A model generated the notes under the pieces. That model saw only the letters and a list, made by a program, of their open reading frames with translations. It did no database searches and was not told the origin of the DNA. Shown in pieces: positions 7,833 to 15,727 of a stretch of 64,000 nt of DNA (its first letter is position 1; every line of letters begins with the position of its first letter). The DNA is taken from the NCBI GenBank assembly GCA_035294125.1, contig DATGLM010000057.1, positions 62,001 to 126,000 of the forward strand. Reading direction: 5' to 3'. The stretch is from CADDYT01 sp035294125. GTDB taxonomy: Bacteria; Chloroflexota; Ktedonobacteria; Ktedonobacterales; Ktedonobacteraceae. A program made the translations under genes and the position numbers.

Positions 7833-10800
7833 TTAGCACTCGCTGTGGCCGCAGTTGTAGCATTTGCGGCAGCCTTCTTCATAGACCATCGTGTTGTTGT
7901 GGCATTGCGGGCAGAGATTGCCGGTAACGCTGAGATGGCTGAGGCTGAGCGGACCTGACTCGCTGTGGATGCCGTTGCCTGTGTTCTCACGCTCGAAGGC
8001 TTTGCCGTTTGTGCTTAGAGTGAAGCCGGAGCCGTTGCTGACAGCCTTTTCCGCGTCTTGCTTTTCCAGTCCGTCGATGTGCATTTCCAGCGCACGGGCG
8101 ACGGCGTCGGGCAGGGAGCGGACCTGCTGCATGCCGAAGCCGACGGAACGGCTGCCGCCGATGCCGCGCAGTTGCTCGGCGATGACCTTGATGCGATCCG
8201 TCTGAGAGAGCGGGCTGAGGATGCGCAGGTTCAGCGAGATCAGGCGGCCCAGAGCTTCCGCTAGCGCCGCAATGTCGCTTCCGGCCTTGCCGACGTTGAC
8301 GAACACCTCGAACGGCCCATTCTCGTCGCTGTTGATAGTGATATTGACTTTGCCCTCCGGCGCGCTAATGTGGCGCGTGTAGCCATGCGTCACCTCCGGC
8401 ACCGGTTTGATGCCCTGCTGGATGGAAACGACAGGCTCAATCATCACTGCCTGTTCCTGTTGTGCTTGCTGTTCTTGCGGCTCGGGTTTCTTCTCCTCAA
8501 TGTGCGAGAGCACGCCGATGCGCGAACCGTCACGCATATAGGTGATGCCCTTGCAGCCCAGTTCGTAGGCCAGCCTATAGAGCTTCTGCACGTCCTCGAC
8601 GGTGTGGCTATTCGGCGCGTTCACCGTTTTGCTGATGCTGGAGTCGGTGTAGCGCTGGATGGTGGCTTGCACGCGCACGTGTTCCTCCGGCGTCAGATCG
8701 TTGGCGGCAACGAAGTAGCCCGGCGTCGGCTCGTTGGGATGCTCGTCGCGCCACTGCTGGAGCAGCGGATGGTACAGAATGTGCTCGCCCGTGCGGTCGC
8801 GGCGCACCATGGCGAAGTCATAAACCGGCTCGATGCCCGAACTGACGCCCGCCAGCAGGCTGGTCGTCCCTGTCGGTGCCTGAGTCAGCAGCACGGCGTT
8901 GCGAATGCCTTGCTTTTTGATCTTCTCCTGAAGAGCCTTCGGCAGCCGCTTGATGAACTGCCCCTGCATATACTTCTCACGATCAAACTTGGGGAACGCT
9001 CCCTTCTCTAGCGCGATATCCGCCGAAGCCTCGTAGGCTGCGTCACGGATTGTGGTATAGATACGCTCGATGATCGGAAGCGACTCCTCGCTGCCATAGG
9101 CCACCTGCATTTTCAGCAACGCGTCGGCCAGTCCCATCGTCCCCAGGCCCGTGCGCCGCGTCCCAAGCTGCGCCTCGCGATTCTCCTCAATGAAGTACTC
9201 GGTAGCATCGATGACGTTGTCCAGGAAACGCATAGCAATCTTGCTCACCTCGGCCAGTCGCTCCCAATCCATCTCCCCATTTTCCGCAAATGCTGAAAGG
9301 TTTATCGCGCCTAAATTACAAACGCCCCAAGGTGGCAGGCCTTGTTCACCGCAATTGTGGAGTACAATTCCATTGCCAATGAAACGATTACTCACTGGCT
9401 CCGTCAAATCGTAAACTTCCTCTTCACCTTCTGGAGTAAGGCTCTCGAAAGTGGCAAGGAAGTTCTCACGATGTGGCCCACATGACAAACCGGAAAGTGC
9501 GTCTTCAAGCTTGCCCTGTTTCTCAACAGTGAGAAAGCCAATCTGCTTTGCGAAAGTGATCAGGTTGCTGCGAGAAATCACGAGATCATGATATGCCTGT
9601 GTATTGTATGAGGCTCTTCCACTCTTGCCATCCGGCAATTCTCGTACTGCTGCTCTGCGGCGATTCTTATAGATGTGCGATGCAATACCGAAATTCAGCA
9701 GTAAGCACTGTACCCCTTCAAGAAGTTTCTCGCTGATCGAGGTCAACCGCACTGAAAAGCTCTTTTCTGGTGTGCCCTGCACTGAGCCACCTGCTGTGAA
9801 GAGTGCAGAGAGGAAACCCTTCTGCATCGCGTGCGATCCCCGCAACACTGAAGGCGGAACTTGCAACTTGTTTTCGCGCAGTTCGGGGTCGACGAAGCGC
9901 ATCAGCCGCGTAGATTCGATACGCGACTCGTTTCTTTCCTCGATTTTCTGCACACTGACAAGATACTCCCGATTGCGCTGCTTCACTTCTGGTACTGCCA
10001 GCAGACGATTGACTGTCTCAGCAAAGTGTGGGGCAATTGCTTGCTCGCAACCAGAGAATGAGAGTGTTATTGCGCCCTCGCGTCTCGTGTTCATATAGCC
10101 ATCACCGATGAGCCAGCCTAAGACACGTCCCAGGTCTTCACTCCCAGAGGTTCCGAATCCTCCTTCACCGTTGAGTAAGACTATCTTCTCTCCCGGAACA
10201 AGGTCACCTGCCTCTTTCCAGCCCCTACCTGTGAGCACCCTGTGGTCTTTCGTGAGCCGTACCGTGTAGCCTTCTGTTGTTTGCAGACGATATACAGGTT
10301 TGACACCGGTTGAGAAGACATGGGTCGCTTGTCTCGTGGTCACAGTCTCACCCACCGATGAGACGACGGTAATGGGTTTTCCATGCTCTGCCAGTTCACG
10401 AGCAGTGAACAAGCCCTTATCAGTATAGATGAGTGTATCGCCTGTCACGCACGGATTCACGCAGCGAATATCTTCATAGTACCATGTATTCGATAGCTTG
10501 TTGTACCTGTCCATGAAGACGACACCGGGTTCGGCGGATTCCCAGGCGGATTTGCAGATCAGGTCCCAGAGATAACGGGCGCGGATGGTTTTCTTGACCT
10601 CGCCGTTCCAGACCAGGTTCCAGTCTTCATCGTTTTTGACTGCCTCCATGAAGCGGTCGGAGACGCAGACGGAGAGGTTGGCATGCTCAATCTTGCCCTC
10701 TGTACGCTTGACAGTGATGAACTCCTCTATGTCGGGGTGGTCGTCGTTGAGCATGAGCATAAGAGCTCCTCGCCTCGAACCCCCCTGCTGGATCACATCT

Positions 10801-11315
10801 CCGGTCGCAACAGAATACAACTGCGCCCAGGAGCAAGGGCCGGAAGCGGTGCCGTTGACGGTCTTGATGTAGGAACCACGTGGGCGCAGCGTGGAGAGGT
10901 TGATACCGACGCCTCCGCCGCGTGCCATAATCTCTGTCATGGTCTTTAGATTATCAAGGATGCCCTGGCGGCTGTCTTCGGGGCTAGGGATGACATAGCA
11001 GTTGTAAAATGTGACCTGGTGGCCTGAGCCGGCACCGGCGAGAATGCGTCCGCCGGGGACGAACTGGAAGTTGTCCAGCGCCTCGTAGAAACGCTTTTCC
11101 CAGTAAGCACGCTGCTCTTCCGTTGGCTCTACGGCGGCGATACCTCGCGCCACTCGCGCCCAGAGTTGCTCTGGATAGAACTCCAGCGGCTGCCCGGAGG
11201 CGTCTTTGAGCGAATATCTATCCATGAAGACTTTCTGGCGAATGCCTTCTAATTTCGTCTGCTTCCGGGAATCCATAGCGGTCTGGACGGGAGATTGCTT
11301 CTGTTGCTCCACCAT
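7833..11315 (-). CDS. nrdJ: Adenosylcobalamin-dependent (class II) ribonucleotide reductase, intein-containing precursor
   Basis: 1160-residue precursor; splicing out residues 289-654 leaves a 794-residue enzyme that reduces ribonucleotides to deoxyribonucleotides with a B12-derived thiyl radical. Visible: the N-terminal region ending in EDIRCVNP, then (after the intein) CGEQGLPPWGVCNLGAINL, the PTGTTSLLAGVSSGIEP loop, a TSCPD domain and a C-terminal zinc ribbon (CPQC...CRKCYNCG). The intein separates N287-P288 from C655-G-E, that is, it splits the NPCGE motif whose Cys is the thiyl radical residue in this family, so unspliced protein should be inactive. AAAGGAG precedes the ATG. Two NrdR-like boxes and a good promoter lie upstream. 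Confidence 0.97.
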   Translation of the reverse strand: MVEQQKQSPVQTAMDSRKQTKLEGIRQKVFMDRYSLKDASGQPLEFYPEQLWARVARGIAAVEPTEEQRAYWEKRFYEALDNFQFVPGGRILAGAGSGHQVTFYNCYVIPSPEDSRQGILDNLKTMTEIMARGGGVGINLSTLRPRGSYIKTVNGTASGPCSWAQLYSVATGDVIQQGGSRRGALMLMLNDDHPDIEEFITVKRTEGKIEHANLSVCVSDRFMEAVKNDEDWNLVWNGEVKKTIRARYLWDLICKSAWESAEPGVVFMDRYNKLSNTWYYEDIRCVNPCVTGDTLIYTDKGLFTARELAEHGKPITVVSSVGETVTTRQATHVFSTGVKPVYRLQTTEGYTVRLTKDHRVLTGRGWKEAGDLVPGEKIVLLNGEGGFGTSGSEDLGRVLGWLIGDGYMNTRREGAITLSFSGCEQAIAPHFAETVNRLLAVPEVKQRNREYLVSVQKIEERNESRIESTRLMRFVDPELRENKLQVPPSVLRGSHAMQKGFLSALFTAGGSVQGTPEKSFSVRLTSISEKLLEGVQCLLLNFGIASHIYKNRRRAAVRELPDGKSGRASYNTQAYHDLVISRSNLITFAKQIGFLTVEKQGKLEDALSGLSCGPHRENFLATFESLTPEGEEEVYDLTEPVSNRFIGNGIVLHNCGEQGLPPWGVCNLGAINLSAFAENGEMDWERLAEVSKIAMRFLDNVIDATEYFIEENREAQLGTRRTGLGTMGLADALLKMQVAYGSEESLPIIERIYTTIRDAAYEASADIALEKGAFPKFDREKYMQGQFIKRLPKALQEKIKKQGIRNAVLLTQAPTGTTSLLAGVSSGIEPVYDFAMVRRDRTGEHILYHPLLQQWRDEHPNEPTPGYFVAANDLTPEEHVRVQATIQRYTDSSISKTVNAPNSHTVEDVQKLYRLAYELGCKGITYMRDGSRIGVLSHIEEKKPEPQEQQAQQEQAVMIEPVVSIQQGIKPVPEVTHGYTRHISAPEGKVNITINSDENGPFEVFVNVGKAGSDIAALAEALGRLISLNLRILSPLSQTDRIKVIAEQLRGIGGSRSVGFGMQQVRSLPDAVARALEMHIDGLEKQDAEKAVSNGSGFTLSTNGKAFERENTGNGIHSESGPLSLSHLSVTGNLCPQCHNNTMVYEEGCRKCYNCGHSEC
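9354..10451 (-). mobile_element. Intein with DOD (LAGLIDADG) homing endonuclease inside NrdJ
   Basis: 366 residues (C289-N654 of the precursor). Splicing blocks are intact: it begins CVTGDTLIYTDKG, has the block-B TKDH at about 355-358, and ends NRFIGNGIVLHN followed by Cys. The first endonuclease motif is LGWLIGDGY. The second is FLSALFTAGGSV, where the expected acidic residue before the final Gly is Gly509 (codon GGT), so DNA cleavage may be lost while splicing stays. Base composition is visibly richer in A/T than the flanking extein. This is the classic selfish insertion point in RNR genes. Confidence 0.95.
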
Positions 11316-11429
11316 CCTGTGTTGCTCCTTTATTGAACTTTTCTACACGATAATGAAATAGCCTTTTTGCGCGCTTGCAGGCATACCAGGGTGGTAGGCT
11401 TCTCGTCCGTGTTTGTCCTACCACACACC

Positions 11430-11458
11430 AGTATACCTGTAAAAACGGAGATTGGCAA
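11430..11458 (-). promoter_or_regulatory. Promoter of nrdJ
   Basis: Leftward TTGCCA (11453-11458), 17-base spacer, TATACT (11430-11435). Transcription would start near 11423, giving an nrdJ leader of roughly 108 bases. The -35 box lies 8 bases from the nearer NrdR-like box. Confidence 0.65.
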
Positions 11459-11466
11459 GGGTTTTG

Positions 11467-11513
11467 GCACAACATCTTGATTTTCTAATGTTGCTGGACA
11501 CAATATATTGATT
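11467..11513. promoter_or_regulatory. Two NrdR-like boxes upstream of nrdJ
   Basis: GCACAACATCTTGATT (11467-11482) and ACACAATATATTGATT (11498-11513) are direct copies with starts 31 bases apart, about three helix turns. The second matches the first 13 positions of the known NrdR box (ACACWATATATWGTGT). NrdR represses ribonucleotide reductase genes when dATP is high and binds paired boxes spaced by whole helix turns. The nrdR gene itself is not in the window. Confidence 0.7.
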
Positions 11514-11612
11514 TTACCGGATGATGGGCCTCGGACTGTGGTATGATAGGAGCAAACAAGGGGAACAATGCCCGGCATAGTGCCGGTGTCATCATATCTT
11601 AGCGGAGGACGT

Positions 11613-12854
11613 ATGCACGCTGAAATCATTTCGTGTGGTACTGAATTACTACTGGGCCATATTACTGATACCAATGCAACTTACCTTGCCCGGAGCCTTG
11701 CCGCTCTGGGCATAGATCTCTACTTTGTCTCGCAGGTTGGCGATAACCAGGGGCGCGTCGTGGAGACGCTCAAACGGGCCTGGGAGCGTTCCGATCTGAT
11801 TATCATGACGGGCGGGCTGGGGCCAACGGAGGATGACCTCACTCGTGAATCGATCAGCGCCCTGTTGGGCGAGAAGATGCAGGTAGACGCCGGATTGGAA
11901 GAAGAATTGCGGGCGACGTTCGCCAGACGCGGTGCTCAAATGCCTGAACGCAACGTCAAGCAGGCCACGCTCATCCCTTCCGCGCAGGCGCTGCCTAATC
12001 CTCGCGGCACCGCACCCGGCTGGTGGGTGGAGAAGGATAACCATATTATTGTGGCGATGCCCGGTGTGCCGCGAGAGATGTATCGCATGTGGGAGGAAGA
12101 GGCCATTCCGCGCCTGCGCCCTTATACCGGCGGCGTGATCTTCACCCGCCTGCTGCGCGTCTCCGGCCTCGGCGAGTCTACCGTCGAGGAGCGGCTGCAG
12201 GCGTTGCTGCATAGTGCTAACCCGACCATTGCTACCTATGCCAGGCCCGACGCGGTAGATGTGCGTGTCACAGCGAAAGCCGGGACGGAGGAAGAGGCCG
12301 AGCGCCAGGTAGGCGAGGTGGAGGCGCGGGTGCGGCAGATTCTCGGCTATCATATCTTTGGTACTGATAAAGATACGCTGGCGGGCGTGGTTGGCAAGCA
12401 CTTGCAGGAACGCCAGCAGTGGGTGGCCGTGATGGAGTCGCTGACGGGCGGCATGCTCTCAAGCGCCTTGACGGATGAGCCGGGGAGTTCCAGGTACTTC
12501 ATCGGCGGCGTGGTGGCGTACAGTCCCGACATGAAGGCGCAGATGGGTGTGCCACGCGAAACTATGGCGGAACATGGCACAGTGAGCGAAGAGGCGGCGC
12601 GAGCAATGGCCCACGCCGTGCGCTGGAAGCTCGGCGCGGATTTCGGTATCGGCATCACGGGCGTTGCTGGCCCTGGACCAGAGGAAGGCAAGCCGGTTGG
12701 CACTGTCTATATCGCTATCGAGGGACCGGAAGGGGTCGTTACCGACATGGGTCCTGGCTGGCGCGGGAATCGCGAAGATCATAGGCGTATGGCAACCTAT
12801 GCCGCTCTCAATCTGTTCCGGCTTCATCTTGAAGGTGTCAAACAGGGCTTGTGA
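11613..12854 (+). CDS. cinA: CinA-family protein (MoCF domain plus nicotinamide-nucleotide amidase domain)
   Basis: 413 residues. The N-terminal MoaB/MoeA-like domain starts MHAEIISCGTELLLGHITDTN and contains the TGGLGPTEDDLTRE motif; the C-terminal PncC-type domain has ESLTGGMLSSALTD with the expected Ser, then GITGVAGPGP. The C-terminal domain hydrolyses NMN to NaMN and ammonia in pyridine nucleotide recycling; the N-terminal domain can act on ADP-ribose. An upstream ATG at 11568 is in frame, but the ATG at 11613 has a good GGAGG (11604-11608) and matches the family start. The Nudix gene follows after 18 bases, so the two are probably one operon handling nucleotide by-products. Confidence 0.93.
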   Translation: MHAEIISCGTELLLGHITDTNATYLARSLAALGIDLYFVSQVGDNQGRVVETLKRAWERSDLIIMTGGLGPTEDDLTRESISALLGEKMQVDAGLEEELRATFARRGAQMPERNVKQATLIPSAQALPNPRGTAPGWWVEKDNHIIVAMPGVPREMYRMWEEEAIPRLRPYTGGVIFTRLLRVSGLGESTVEERLQALLHSANPTIATYARPDAVDVRVTAKAGTEEEAERQVGEVEARVRQILGYHIFGTDKDTLAGVVGKHLQERQQWVAVMESLTGGMLSSALTDEPGSSRYFIGGVVAYSPDMKAQMGVPRETMAEHGTVSEEAARAMAHAVRWKLGADFGIGITGVAGPGPEEGKPVGTVYIAIEGPEGVVTDMGPGWRGNREDHRRMATYAALNLFRLHLEGVKQGL

Positions 12855-12872
12855 GAATAAAGGATAGTAGCA

Positions 12873-13490
12873 ATGTTTTCAAATCTTCCACAGGAGACGC
12901 GGGACGAATTGCAGGAGCTTGCGCGCAGCTATGGGCAACCTGTAGCACACACGGCAGAGCTTGTACCGGGAGCGCTGGCCGATCCGCTTAACAGTACAGA
13001 CCGTTATGGTGAGGTCTGTATGGTCGTGCGCCGACCATCTGGCAAGTTGCTTACCATGACAAAGACATTCTATCCGCGAGGGGTTTATCGCCTGCCGACA
13101 GGGGGCATCAATCATGGTGAGCGTATATTAGATGCTTTGCTGCGTGAAACCTATGAAGAGACGGGGCTTCAGGTCGAGGTGCGCCGCTTCCTGGCTGCCA
13201 TAGCGTATCGGGAGGCGCAGGCGGATATGCCCCGCTTCTACACCTTCGCGTTTTTGCTTGATGAGATGGGCGGTACGCTTGGCGCAACAGACCTGCATGA
13301 ACGCATAGAGGATTATCGTGAGATTGAGCCTGCCGACCTGCTAACAATGGCGCGGCAGTTGGACTCACTTGGAGCCGTTTACAGCACCGAACTGCGTGGG
13401 AATCTGGATGCCTGGGGCCGCTTTCGTGCCGTCGTTCATCGTCTTGTTGGTGAGGCATTGCTGGGGAAAACGCCCGCATACTGGCAATAG
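12873..13490 (+). CDS. Nudix hydrolase
   Basis: 205 residues. The Nudix box (GX5EX7REUXEEXGU) is at residues 77-99: GGINHGERILDALLRETYEE, then TGL, with only the first U position (Thr93) unusual. The box binds Mg2+ and hydrolyses nucleoside diphosphates linked to another group; substrate not predictable. It has about 65 residues before the box and a 100-residue tail, longer than MutT. AAAGGATAG precedes the ATG, and it sits 18 bases after cinA, which suggests a shared role in cleaning damaged or excess nucleotides. Confidence 0.9.
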   Translation: MFSNLPQETRDELQELARSYGQPVAHTAELVPGALADPLNSTDRYGEVCMVVRRPSGKLLTMTKTFYPRGVYRLPTGGINHGERILDALLRETYEETGLQVEVRRFLAAIAYREAQADMPRFYTFAFLLDEMGGTLGATDLHERIEDYREIEPADLLTMARQLDSLGAVYSTELRGNLDAWGRFRAVVHRLVGEALLGKTPAYWQ

Positions 13491-13601
13491 AGGAATAAGG
13501 CAACCCGTTGGCCTTGTTGTGCATAGTATGCAAAGGTGTGTTATGATGAGGGCATGAATTGTATCGCGCTGGCCCGACGAGGAGAGCAGAATTGAGGCAT
13601 T

Positions 13602-14699
13602 ATGTATACAGACCCTGGTGAGTATGCTGACTATAATGATAATCCCTACGAAACCGATTATGCTCATCCTTCGTATTATCAATCGGATGCGCCAGTTGCT
13701 CGTTCTGCTCAACCTGTACACCCCCTTGATCTGTCCGATCCGCTAGATCAGCATGACACGTATATTGACCCTGGAAATAGTCCGCCAGCCAGCAATGGAT
13801 ATCAGCAGGCGTTGATGTCGGAGTATCGCGGGCCGTCAAGTCTGGAGGGTTATACCGTTGACGCGGGCGCGGAACAGCGCGAGGCGGCGCAGCGAGGGCA
13901 GGCGGAGGGGAGAAAGAGCCGGAAAGGGCTGCTGGCGCGTCTCGGTGGTCTTGGCGCTACAATTGGCGCGCTGCTGCTCAAACTGAAAAGCCTGGCCTTC
14001 CTGCTCAAGTTCGGGTGGGCGGGCATCACCGCTGTCGCCTCTGTGGCTATCTATGCCTTCTTTTTCGGCTGGCCCTTTGCCATTGGACTTGTTGCCATGC
14101 TCTTCATTCATGAAATGGGGCATGCGCTGGTTATGAAGCTGAAGGGTATTCCCGTTGGTGGTCTGATCTTTGTGCCGATGCTGGGCGCGGCGGTGATTAT
14201 GCGTAATATGCCGAGAAATGCGCGAGACGAGGCCGAAGTGGGGATTGCCGGGCCGATAGCGGGCGCGCTGGCGGCGGGAGTCTGTCTCTTCCTGGCGCAG
14301 CAAAGCCCCGGCGTTCAGACGATCTGGGCGCCGCTCGCCTACTTTGGCTTTTTCATCAACCTTTTCAACCTGATTCCGGTGGTTCCCTTCGATGGAGGAC
14401 GCATCGTGGCCGCGATTGATAAGCGCATGTGGCTGGTAGGTCTGGTGGGTCTGGCTGCCTACTTCGGCTGGTCCTGGCTCAACGGTGACTTCTCCATCTG
14501 GCTGCTATTCTTCCTCATCCTGGCCGCGACGCAGTACTGGTCGCGCCGTTCTATCCCCGACACGGAGGAGGGGAAGGCATACTACAATGTCTCTCTCAAA
14601 GAGCGCATCTTCATAGGCGTGCTCTACTTCGGTCTCGCGGCCCTGCTCATCCTGGGTATGACCGTCTCGCGTGGGTTGATGTTCTATTATGGTGGGTAG
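13602..14699 (+). CDS. Site-2-protease-type membrane metallopeptidase (M50)
   Basis: 365 residues. The first 110 residues are hydrophilic, rich in Tyr, Asp, Pro and Ser, and probably disordered and cytoplasmic. A group of hydrophobic helices follows, with the zinc motif HEMGH (H170, E171, H174) and the third ligand region NLIPVVPFDGG (D264). Such proteases cut transmembrane substrates, often anti-sigma factors or signal peptides; the partner is not evident here. TGCATAGTATGCA (13520-13532), a perfect odd palindrome, lies about 70 bases upstream and could be an operator. The long disordered N-terminus has no recognisable domain. Confidence 0.88.
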   Translation: MYTDPGEYADYNDNPYETDYAHPSYYQSDAPVARSAQPVHPLDLSDPLDQHDTYIDPGNSPPASNGYQQALMSEYRGPSSLEGYTVDAGAEQREAAQRGQAEGRKSRKGLLARLGGLGATIGALLLKLKSLAFLLKFGWAGITAVASVAIYAFFFGWPFAIGLVAMLFIHEMGHALVMKLKGIPVGGLIFVPMLGAAVIMRNMPRNARDEAEVGIAGPIAGALAAGVCLFLAQQSPGVQTIWAPLAYFGFFINLFNLIPVVPFDGGRIVAAIDKRMWLVGLVGLAAYFGWSWLNGDFSIWLLFFLILAATQYWSRRSIPDTEEGKAYYNVSLKERIFIGVLYFGLAALLILGMTVSRGLMFYYGG

Positions 14700-14788
14700 C
14701 AAGGATGTTCTGACCCGGAGGAGCGCAAGAAACCAGGGCGGAGGGAAGCTCACGCCCTTCAATTCTTCTCTACTCCGACGATAGTAAC

Positions 14789-15691
14789 CTATTTCGTTCT
14801 TACCTCCACTCCGGCCATCTTTTCCAGCACTTTCAGGACGGAGGTGTAGTCGTCGCGGCCAAAGCCTTCGGCGCGTGCCATATCATACATCTGGCGCGTG
14901 AGGGCGGTCATGAGCAAGGGTGTTTTGTTTTCAGAGCCGAGATCGAGCGCGAGGCCCAGGTCTTTGTAGAGCAGATCGGTCATGAAGCCGGGCTGGAAGC
15001 TGCCGTTGAAGGCGCGCAGGGGAAACTGGTTGGAGAGCTGCCAGCTCGCGCCAGTGCTCACGCCGATGATTTTTGCCATCGTCTCCACGTCCGCCCCGGC
15101 CTTGACGCCCAGCACCAACGCTTCGGCGGTGGCGGCGGCGATTGCACCGGTCAAAATATTGTTGGCGATCTTCACCACTTCGCCTGAGCCGCCTGGCCCG
15201 ACGTAGAAAATATTCTCTTTTTTGCCCATTGCTTCCAGTACCGGGCGCGCCTGCTCAAATACCTCTTTCTCCCCGCCAACCATGATGGTCAGCGTGCCTT
15301 TGATCGCGCCCTGCGAGCCGCCGCTGACCGGGGCATCGAGGAAATGGACGCCGCGTGCAGCAGCTTCTTGCGCCAGCTTCCGGCTCATTGAGGGGGCAAT
15401 GGTGCTCATATCGATGATAATCAGTCCCTTGCGCGCACCTTCTAAGATGCTCTGTGGCCCGCTCACTACTTCCTCAACCTGTGGCGAGTTCGGCAGCATG
15501 GTGATCACGATCTCTGAAGCCATAGCTACGGCTCGCGGCGAAGGAGCCGGGTGCGCGCCCGCCTGAAGCACCTCCTGCACTTCCGGCTTCTCTGGATGAC
15601 GCGCGAAAATCGTCACCTGGTGTCCCGCTTTCAGCAGGTTCAGCGTCATGGGTCGGCCCATGACGCCTATGCCGATAAATCCAACTTGCAT
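14789..15691 (-). CDS. NAD(P)-dependent beta-hydroxyacid dehydrogenase (3-hydroxyisobutyrate dehydrogenase/tartronate semialdehyde reductase family)
   Basis: 300 residues, the normal family length. Rossmann motif GIGVMG at 7-12, the substrate motif DAPVSGGSQGA (119-129), and the catalytic Lys174 in SGEVVKIANN. The enzyme oxidises a 3-hydroxyacid to a semialdehyde, or the reverse. It is the last gene of the leftward acyl-CoA operon, 36 bases after the biotin carboxylase; 3-hydroxyisobutyrate dehydrogenase belongs to valine breakdown, which would fit a branched-chain amino acid operon. Glyoxylate or tartronate semialdehyde reductase activity cannot be excluded from sequence. Confidence 0.9.
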   Translation of the reverse strand: MQVGFIGIGVMGRPMTLNLLKAGHQVTIFARHPEKPEVQEVLQAGAHPAPSPRAVAMASEIVITMLPNSPQVEEVVSGPQSILEGARKGLIIIDMSTIAPSMSRKLAQEAAARGVHFLDAPVSGGSQGAIKGTLTIMVGGEKEVFEQARPVLEAMGKKENIFYVGPGGSGEVVKIANNILTGAIAAATAEALVLGVKAGADVETMAKIIGVSTGASWQLSNQFPLRAFNGSFQPGFMTDLLYKDLGLALDLGSENKTPLLMTALTRQMYDMARAEGFGRDDYTSVLKVLEKMAGVEVRTK

Positions 15692-15727
15692 AGCTTTCTA
15701 TCCTATCCTTTCACTTTATTCTTGAAA

